Source of the DNA: Candidatus Hydrogenedentota bacterium
GTDB taxonomy: Bacteria; Hydrogenedentota; Hydrogenedentia; Hydrogenedentales; CAITNO01
Length of the DNA stretch: 37,609 nt
Direction of reading: 5' to 3'
Assembly: GCA_903893795.1 (NCBI GenBank)
Contig: CAITNO010000031.1
Coordinates: 1-37,609 of the forward strand
Shown: positions 31,858-37,609 of the stretch, in pieces
Position numbering within the stretch: the stretch's first letter is position 1
Layout of the letters: every line of letters begins with the position of its first letter
Made by a program: the position numbers and the translations under genes
Notes under the pieces: model-generated
What the model was told of the DNA's origin: nothing
What the model saw: only the letters and a program-made list of their open reading frames with translations
The model's database searches: none

Positions 31858-34800
31858 TTACCACTTCTCGCCCGTGGCGGTTCCCGAGTGGGCGCCCTGG
31901 TTGCCTGTCACCTTGCAACTGCCGCCGGCATAGCCGCCTTCGGCGGCCTTGGTGAACAGCACCACGTGCACATTGCTCAGGTCGTTGTTGTACGCATAGC
32001 GCGCGGGCATGCCCGGGGTCTGCGTGGCGATCAGGCGCGACACCTTGCCGCCGTGCGGGATGACGATGTGGCAGTAGTAGCAGGGCCAGCCCTTGTGCGG
32101 CGAGTCCTCGTGTCCGCCGTTCACGCCCTCTTCGTGGCAGTTGGCGCACCAGCTCTCATCGAAGTCCTGCAGCGGAATGTTGGGCCAGTTGGCGGAATTC
32201 GCGCCGCGGAGCATGAACTGGGCCGCCGAACCGTGGGGACCCTGCGCCGCGCCTGCGCCGACCGCGTCGGTGTTGTGGCAGTCCGAGCACATCATCGTCT
32301 GGTTGCCCACGTTGACGTCCCAGGGGGCCTTCATCTGCGTGGCGAGGAGTGCCTTGGGCGCCAGCGAGTTCGGGAAATTGTTCAGGCTGGTCACAATCGG
32401 GTGGCCCGACAGGTTGTTCGGGTTGAACTCCTGCGAAAGGTCCGTCGCGGCCGTCAGCGCGTAGGCCTGGTTTGGCGTGGCCGAACCGGCATAGGCCGGC
32501 GTGATCGTAAGCGTGGTCGGGTTCTCGACCGAAGCCACCTTGTACGTTTCGGTTTCACTGTTGGCGCGAATCCACATGCCCGCCTTGGTGCCGAACTTGA
32601 CGGTGTAGAGGCCGGGACCGGATGTTCCGGTAAACTTCGGCGCAATGGTCATGCTCGTCGCACTGGGCACGTCCACCACCGTGTAGCTTGTCGTGTCGCC
32701 CACGCGCTGAATCGTTCCGCCAGCCAGCATCATCGACCAGATGGTCGCGCCATAGTTGATGGTGTAGGCCTTGCCCGATGCCGTCGCCCCCGCGTAAGCC
32801 GGGGAGATGGTGATGCTTGTGCCGCTGCCAAGGGCCGTTACCGTGTACAGGGTGGAGTCGCCGGTCACCAGGAAGCGTCCGCCCACGTGCGCGGCAACCC
32901 AGACGGTGCCGGTGCCGGTAACGGTTGCGCTGCCGTTGGTCACCGCAACCGTGCCGGTGGCGTAGGTCGATGCCGTTGTCCCGGCACCCGTGACGGTTGC
33001 GCTGCCGTTGGTGAAGGTGGCCGTGCCCGTGTTGTAGATCTTGCAGAAGGGTTCTGCGCCGTAGGTGGCCTGCGAACCGGCGCTCAGGATGTCCGAGCGC
33101 CCGCTGTTGATGGTGTAGGCGCCCGCCGCGGTGGTTCCCGCGTAGGGCCGGTCAAGCGTGAGGTGCGTCGCATCCGCAACGCCCGCAATGGTGTAAGCAA
33201 CCGGGTCGCCGTTGAGCTGGATGGCGCCGCCCAGAAGCGGTGCGGTCCACGTTGCGCCGGTCCCCGTTACGGTTGTGCTGCCGTTGGTGAAGGCCGCCGT
33301 GCCGAGGCTGTACACGCCCATGGTCAGTGTGCAGGAACCCGATGCGGCGCCCACATAGGCCGGATAGATGACCAGGTGCGTGGCGTCTGTCCAGTTCACT
33401 ATCGTGTAGACGTTCGGGTCACCCACCATCTGGAACGCTCCGCCGACAACCATCGCGTTCCACACGGTGCCGGTGCCCGTCACCGTCGTGCTTCCGTTGG
33501 TGCACACCGCCGTGCCGCCGTTGATGAATCCGGGCACGATGGCGTAGGCCAGCGTCGAGCCAGTCGTTCCGCCATAGGCGGGGGAGATCGTTATGCTCGT
33601 GGCGCTCGTGAAAGCGGTGATAGTGTAGGCTGTCGTGTCGCCCGCGCGCTGGAACAGGCCGCCCACCATGCCCAGGGCGAAGGTGGTGCCGGTCCCCGTG
33701 ACGGTTGCGGAGCCGTTTGTGACGGCCACCGTGCCTGGAGTGAACTGCCAGGCGGTGAGCGTGTAGGCTCCGGAAGCGGTGGTTCCCGCATAGGCCGGAG
33801 AAATGGTGATGCTGGTGGCGCTCGGACGGGCCACAACCGTGTAGACCTGGGAGTCGCCGGTGCGCTGGAACAAGCTTCCCACGTAGGAAGTCGTCCAAGT
33901 CGTACCCGTGCCGGTGACGGTTGCACTTCCGTTCGTGACGGCCGCGGTTCCCGTGTTGTATGTCTTGTTCGAAATGGTGAAACCGAGCCCGGAGGCGGTG
34001 GCGCCTCCGTAGACAGGTGAAATGGTGATGGTTGTCGCGTTGGTAAACGCGGTGACCGTGTACGCGGTGGTGTCGCCCGCCACCACGAAGAGGCCGCCCA
34101 CATGCGTTGCAGCAAAGGTGGTGCCCGTGCCCGTCACTGTTGCGCCGCCGCTTGTCACGGCAACTGTTCCGGTGCTGTATGACATGGGCGCAAGGGTGAA
34201 CTGCGCCGCCGCGCCGGTCGTGCCCGCATAGGCCGGGGCAATCGTGACGTGCGAGGAGTCGGTGAACGCGGAAATTCTGTACACCGCCGTTTCACCTGTG
34301 CGCTGAATCAGCGCGCCGACATGCCCGGGAACCCAGAGGGTGCCGTTGCCCGTGAGGGCCGTGCTGCCGTTCGTAAAGTCCGCCGTTCCCATGCTGTACA
34401 CGCCCACCGGAATGCTATAGGAAAGGCCGGAGGCGGTGGCCCCCGCGTAGGCCGGGGTGATGCTAAGGCTCGTCCCGCCGCTGACCGCAGTCACCGTGTA
34501 GACCGTCGTGGATCCGTCGCCGATTTGCACCAGTCCGCCCACCAGCCCGGCGGTCCAGGCAGTGCCCGTTCCGGTGATGCTCGTGCTGCCGTTGGTGACG
34601 TCCACCGTGCCGGTGGCGTAGGGCGTGGTGGTGGTGATCGTGAAGCCCTGGTTGGAAATCGAGGCGCCCGCATAGACCGGCGATATCGAAATACTCGTCG
34701 GGCTGTTGAACGCGGTCACGCGGTAGACGGCCGAGTCGCCCAACCGCTGGAAGAGCCCGCCCACCACGCTCTCGTTCCACGCGGTGCCCGTGCCGGCCAC

Positions 34801-37155
34801 ATTTTCGCTGCCGTTCGCCAGCGCCACGGCGCCGACGTTGAACGTCACCGGCGTGCCGCCGGACGTCACCTGGGTGCTGGCATTGGTGAAGGTCGCCGTG
34901 TTGGCCAATTCGGTGTAGGTGGTCGAATCACTGGGTGCCCAAATGCTGTAACGGGCAGCGGAACCGGTCGCTCCGGCGTACGGCACTTCAAGCGTCAGGG
35001 TCGTGGCGCTCTGCACTGAATCAATCACGTATTCCTGCAGGTCGCCCTGGCGCCACATCAGCGAACCCACAAGGTTTGAGGTCCAAGCGGTGCCCGTGCC
35101 GGTTACGATCCGGCTGTTGGCCGTGAAGTTGGCACCCTTGCCGGACGTGGCGGCTTCGTAAAGGGCCGTAAGGCGCGGACCGGGCGTCTGAATCGAGTAG
35201 CTGGCACCCGAGGCCGTTGTGCCGGAGTAGGCGTTGTTCAGGCGCAGGTGTGTCGCGTCCGTCACGGCGGTCACAATGTAGAATGCCGTGTCGCCCGTGT
35301 GGAAGAGCGTCGAACCCACGAGCGCACTGGTCCAGGCAGTGCCCGAACCCACGACATTTGTGTCGCCGTTGGTCAAAGTCACCGTGCCGGCGCTGGTTGT
35401 CGGGAAGCTGTTCGCCGTGTGGCACTGGAGGCACACCTGGTATTCATAGGTGGCGCCGGTCGCCTTGGTGATGGGGGTGAAGTGGTTCGCGGGCACCGGA
35501 AGGAAATTGCCCACGCCCGTGAAGTCCACCGCAAGGCCCGGGGCACCCTGGAGCGGATTGGGAACATTGTGGCGGTTCGCGTCGGCCGTGGCGTTGTAAT
35601 CATGCGCGCCGGACTGGGCCTTGTGCACATTGTGGCAGCTCGGGCAGCCCACTTCGCGTCCCGGCACCTGCTCGGAGGTCTTCACCGGGTGGTGAATCGT
35701 CTCGGCGTATTCATCCTTGACGTTCTTGGTGGACGGTCCGTCCGCATCATGGCAGGTGTAGCAAAGCGTCTCGTCGCCCTGCGGATCGTTATTCGTCCGC
35801 TCAACCAGGAGCTTGGCAAAGTCCGTGGCGGGGGCAAGGTTGTCCGGCCAGCCGTGGGGCTGGTGGCAGTTCACGCAGGTGCCCTTCTTCGAGGTGTCCG
35901 TAATCTGCGGGAAGGTGGAGCCGTACTGGCCGCCCGGCCAAAGGACGCCGGAAGTGGGGCTGAAGTGCGCCGCCGTGGTGGTGTTGCAGTTGGTGTGGCA
36001 GTCGGTGCAGAGGGAGTTGGCATCGCCAACGCGGAGCAGCGACCCGTCCGTGGAGGTCGCGTAGTGCGGTTCATGGCAGGTCAGGCAGACAACCTTGCCC
36101 GTCGCATCGAGGGGAAGATTGGTCGGGGCTTTGAATTCGCCGCCGGGAACCGCAACGCCGACCGGGTGCGAGCCGTCACTCGCATGGGTGACGTTTCTCG
36201 CGCGGTGGCAGTCCACGCACATCTGGTTGATGTTGTTGGCCGTCCGCTGATAGTGCCGACCCTCGCCCGAACCCGCGCCGGTGTAGGCCGGTGCCGTCGG
36301 GTCAAAGGGCGCCAGCCCCTGCTCGTGCTGGTCGTGGCAGGTGGAGCACATCATCAGGCCTTTTTCCAGGTGGTTGGCCAGTGTCGCGTCCAACGGCGCG
36401 GCGATGTCGGGGCGCACCGCAATCTGCCACTTGTCATTCAGTGCAAAGGAGGGGGCAGGGGTGCCGTCCGTAAAGGTCAGGGTGATGCCCTCGTTCAGGG
36501 CAACGTCGGTGCCCGTGACAAGGCCCGTGCCGCTGCCGCCCAGCGTGTCCGTCCAGGAGAAGGCGGCCACGCCGACATTACCGCCGGTCGTGATCGTGAT
36601 GGTATAGGTCTTGGCATAGTGCCCGGTCAGCGCGCCGCCGGGGGTGAGGGTGCCCGTCGAGGTGACGGCGCCAACAGCCTCAGCGTGGCCTCCGGGACCG
36701 GAATCCCAGCGGTGCGAGGTGCCGCTGGCGGTCTGGCCGCTGGCAAGCCCCACGCGCGGGCAGGCCTGGTCGGCGTCCGCAAAAGGTTTGCCCGCCGCAG
36801 ATCCGCCCGCCATGTGGCACGATTCGCACAGGTTGGCATTGCCGGCCACGGCCGTCAATGAACCGCCCGGCGCGCCGTGCAGCATGTGGCAGCGCAGACA
36901 ATCGTCCGAGCCGTTGGCTGCATCATAGTGGGGCGGATCGAAAGCATGTGCGCCCTGCGCCGCCGCCAAACAGACGGCCACAACGCAAAGCATCATGCCG
37001 AGCGAGCGTCCCCGCCAGGCCGGTGCCGACTTCGCCCGGCAGTGGGTCATGGAGCCCGCCATGCCCGTCAGTACGCCCAAGACGGAAGCCCAACGAATGG
37101 TATTCGCCGACGTCACGCCAACACTGATGATTGAAGAGGACTTGATCCTGCTCAC
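31858..37155 (-). CDS. Giant 13-heme c-type cytochrome interrupted by a repeat array
   Basis: About 1765 residues with 13 CXXCH heme-binding motifs. Ten lie in the N-terminal ~550 residues (CLRCH, CESCH, CSTCH, CVDCH, CLTCH, CTDCH, CVNCH, CYTCH, CPSCH, CLQCH) and three in the last ~150 (CSDCH, CANCH, CYYCH). Between them runs an array of beta-type repeats at 32452-35391. A further small sandwich-like segment (GALTGHYAKTYTITITTGGN) lies between hemes 2 and 3. Several doublecysteine segments have the CXXCH-x-x-H or HP pattern of decaheme-type proteins. A signal peptide core is MMLCVVAVCLAAAQGAHA. I chose GTG at 37155 because AGGAG is 7 nt upstream; it leaves a long ~72-residue leader, so an ATG at 37050 just before the signal core is a good alternative. 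No C-terminal anchor. Probably exported, acting in long-range or extracellular electron transfer. Confidence 0.9.
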   Translation of the reverse strand: MSRIKSSSIISVGVTSANTIRWASVLGVLTGMAGSMTHCRAKSAPAWRGRSLGMMLCVVAVCLAAAQGAHAFDPPHYDAANGSDDCLRCHMLHGAPGGSLTAVAGNANLCESCHMAGGSAAGKPFADADQACPRVGLASGQTASGTSHRWDSGPGGHAEAVGAVTSTGTLTPGGALTGHYAKTYTITITTGGNVGVAAFSWTDTLGGSGTGLVTGTDVALNEGITLTFTDGTPAPSFALNDKWQIAVRPDIAAPLDATLANHLEKGLMMCSTCHDQHEQGLAPFDPTAPAYTGAGSGEGRHYQRTANNINQMCVDCHRARNVTHASDGSHPVGVAVPGGEFKAPTNLPLDATGKVVCLTCHEPHYATSTDGSLLRVGDANSLCTDCHTNCNTTTAAHFSPTSGVLWPGGQYGSTFPQITDTSKKGTCVNCHQPHGWPDNLAPATDFAKLLVERTNNDPQGDETLCYTCHDADGPSTKNVKDEYAETIHHPVKTSEQVPGREVGCPSCHNVHKAQSGAHDYNATADANRHNVPNPLQGAPGLAVDFTGVGNFLPVPANHFTPITKATGATYEYQVCLQCHTANSFPTTSAGTVTLTNGDTNVVGSGTAWTSALVGSTLFHTGDTAFYIVTAVTDATHLRLNNAYSGTTASGASYSIQTPGPRLTALYEAATSGKGANFTANSRIVTGTGTAWTSNLVGSLMWRQGDLQEYVIDSVQSATTLTLEVPYAGATGSAARYSIWAPSDSTTYTELANTATFTNASTQVTSGGTPVTFNVGAVALANGSENVAGTGTAWNESVVGGLFQRLGDSAVYRVTAFNSPTSISISPVYAGASISNQGFTITTTTPYATGTVDVTNGSTSITGTGTAWTAGLVGGLVQIGDGSTTVYTVTAVSGGTSLSITPAYAGATASGLSYSIPVGVYSMGTADFTNGSTALTGNGTLWVPGHVGALIQRTGETAVYRISAFTDSSHVTIAPAYAGTTGAAAQFTLAPMSYSTGTVAVTSGGATVTGTGTTFAATHVGGLFVVAGDTTAYTVTAFTNATTITISPVYGGATASGLGFTISNKTYNTGTAAVTNGSATVTGTGTTWTTSYVGSLFQRTGDSQVYTVVARPSATSITISPAYAGTTASGAYTLTAWQFTPGTVAVTNGSATVTGTGTTFALGMVGGLFQRAGDTTAYTITAFTSATSITISPAYGGTTGSTLAYAIVPGFINGGTAVCTNGSTTVTGTGTVWNAMVVGGAFQMVGDPNVYTIVNWTDATHLVIYPAYVGAASGSCTLTMGVYSLGTAAFTNGSTTVTGTGATWTAPLLGGAIQLNGDPVAYTIAGVADATHLTLDRPYAGTTAAGAYTINSGRSDILSAGSQATYGAEPFCKIYNTGTATFTNGSATVTGAGTTASTYATGTVAVTNGSATVTGTGTVWVAAHVGGRFLVTGDSTLYTVTALGSGTSITISPAYAGATASGKAYTINYGATIWSMMLAGGTIQRVGDTTSYTVVDVPSATSMTIAPKFTGTSGPGLYTVKFGTKAGMWIRANSETETYKVASVENPTTLTITPAYAGSATPNQAYALTAATDLSQEFNPNNLSGHPIVTSLNNFPNSLAPKALLATQMKAPWDVNVGNQTMMCSDCHNTDAVGAGAAQGPHGSAAQFMLRGANSANWPNIPLQDFDESWCANCHEEGVNGGHEDSPHKGWPCYYCHIVIPHGGKVSRLIATQTPGMPARYAYNNDLSNVHVVLFTKAAEGGYAGGSCKVTGNQGAHSGTATGEKW
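32452..35391 (-). repeat. Tandem array of ~13 beta-type repeats inside the giant cytochrome
   Basis: Coding repeats of about 72-74 residues (period 208-225 nt). Consensus parts are GTxAVTNGSATVTGTGTxW, then VGGLFQRxGDTTxYTVTA, then SATSITISPAYAGTTASG and a YTI closing strand. The TNGS-encoding block recurs near 35365, 35110, 34811, 34590, 34371, 34150, 33932, 33715, 33492, 33284, 33005 and 32935, with a degenerate last unit ending near 32452. First and last units are more divergent than the middle ones, a sign of internal duplication. Similar GTVxVTNGSxxVTGxGT modules occur in phage tail and bacterial surface proteins (from general knowledge). No heme motif lies inside. Confidence 0.9.
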
Positions 37156-37354
37156 GCATGGACTCCTAGCGCGGACTGACGCTGGAATGTGGCTTCCCGG
37201 CCATGCCTTCCATGCCGCCCGCTTCTTTTGAATGCGACATCCACCGCAACACACTATGCCCGACTATAAAAAACTCCTGCACGCAAACCACGTGCGAGAA
37301 TTGCTCGCCCCAACTAACCAGTAAAGCCCTGGTCCCGTCGAACTTCTTGCGCTG

Positions 37355-37390
37355 AAAAAGGTTCGTTGCGCGGCGTTTTGCCGCGCAACG
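37355..37390 (-). terminator. Rho-independent terminator after the right-edge cytochrome gene
   Basis: Perfect 11-bp stem (37380-37390 with 37364-37374, CGTTGCGCGGC and complement), 5-nt loop, then AACCTTTTTC on the minus strand. It lies 9 nt after the stop at 37399, so the giant cytochrome needs its own promoter. That must lie in 37156-37354, where I see an AT-rich block with TATAGT near 37263 but no clear -35. Confidence 0.85.
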
Positions 37391-37398
37391 GCCTCAAA

Positions 37399-37609
37399 TT
37401 ACATATTGTGGCAGGTCAAACACAGGGCGCTGGCGTCATTCGACTTCCACAGCGACAGTGTCTTGACTGTGGAACTGCTGGTATGGCAACCCACGCAGCC
37501 CGCCGTGTTGCGGGCCACATGCACATCGTGGCACGACGTGCACTCCAACTGGCCGCTGCGCAGCAGGTCCGTTGCAATCGTTCCGCCAAGACCGGAAGGC
37601 GCGGTCGCC
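37399..37609 (-). CDS. C-terminal end of another multiheme c-type cytochrome
   Basis: The 3' end of a gene entering from the right edge; reading frame runs 37608 to the TAA at 37401-37399 (69 residues visible). Three CXXCH motifs occur in the last 50 residues: LECTSCHDVH, GCVGCHTSSS and LCLTCHNM at the extreme C-terminus. The spacing and the DVH after the first motif resemble multiheme cytochromes such as the decaheme or NapC/cytochrome c7 type; the family cannot be fixed from this piece. It shows that the cytochrome cluster continues to the right. A terminator follows directly. Confidence 0.88.
   Translation of the reverse strand, partial: ATAPSGLGGTIATDLLRSGQLECTSCHDVHVARNTAGCVGCHTSSSTVKTLSLWKSNDASALCLTCHNM

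Noticed and set aside
31819..34020. 733-codon open frame on the plus strand opposite the cytochrome and its repeats
   Set aside because: Arg/Gly/His-rich composition repeated with the antisense periodicity of the repeat array; no start site or domain. The minus strand encodes CXXCH motifs and repeats.
32452..35391. Regular repeats that could suggest a CRISPR or satellite array
   Set aside because: The period of about 220 nt stays in frame, encodes a conserved beta-type module and lies within one open gene; there are no short identical repeats with unique spacers.
36923..37159. 78-residue minus-strand frame starting ATG at 37159, sharing the AGGAG with the giant cytochrome
   Set aside because: No protein character, and it runs out of frame over the signal-peptide and first heme region of the cytochrome.

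Overview
The window is GC-rich, densely coded bacterial DNA with no rRNA, tRNA or CRISPR array that I could see. A FadL-type outer-membrane protein and exported multiheme c-type cytochromes point to a diderm bacterium with respiratory electron transfer to or across the cell surface. System II cytochrome c maturation proteins (ResB/CcsA), two radical SAM enzymes and a siroheme sulfite/nitrite reductase suggest an anaerobic or facultative life. I cannot place it taxonomically from sequence alone; a deltaproteobacterial, PVC-like or candidate-phylum origin (for example Hydrogenedentota) would all fit.

Layout, left to right. Positions 1-45 are the first codons of a probable IS110-type transposase that runs off the edge. 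A FadL/OmpP1 porin (478-1716), a cysteine synthase fused to a rhodanese domain (1839-3173) and a membrane rhodanese (3307-3870) read rightward. A ten-gene leftward operon (12772 down to 4046) follows. Its core is a protein-thiocarboxylate sulfur assimilation system: O-acetylhomoserine sulfhydrylase, a ThiS/MoaD-like sulfur carrier with a blocked C-terminus, an E1-like activating enzyme, a JAMM protease and a siroheme reductase fused to a TusA domain. These five genes overlap or nearly abut, as in the HcyS/HcyF/HcyD methionine pathway described for Wolinella. The operon head carries two microproteins, a radical SAM protein with an atypical cysteine motif and a flavin split-barrel protein; its tail carries a sphingosine-1-phosphate-lyase-like PLP enzyme.

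Divergent to this operon are a class III aminotransferase and an iron-type alcohol dehydrogenase (12984-15474), then a GPH/MFS transporter with an unusual extracytoplasmic insert and a Tat-exported amidohydrolase (15741-18633). The two rightward promoters share an upstream sequence element at exactly the same distance from the -10 box, suggesting co-regulation. Leftward genes 22421-18665 encode cysteine synthase, a ThDP enzyme and an SDR epimerase. A complete IS66-family element (22623-25087, 16-bp inverted repeats, 8-bp target duplication) sits upstream of cysK; its transposase gene is frameshifted.

The right third is an electron-transfer region, all leftward: the end of one multiheme cytochrome (right edge), a giant cytochrome of about 1765 residues with 13 CXXCH motifs split 10+3 by an array of about 13 beta-type repeats, ResB, a membrane-anchored protein, CcsA, a B12-type radical SAM protein, and a surface NHL/Ig-like protein with a C-terminal sorting-like tail. 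The most novel-looking item is the repeat-interrupted cytochrome; the most coherent system is the thiocarboxylate sulfur operon.
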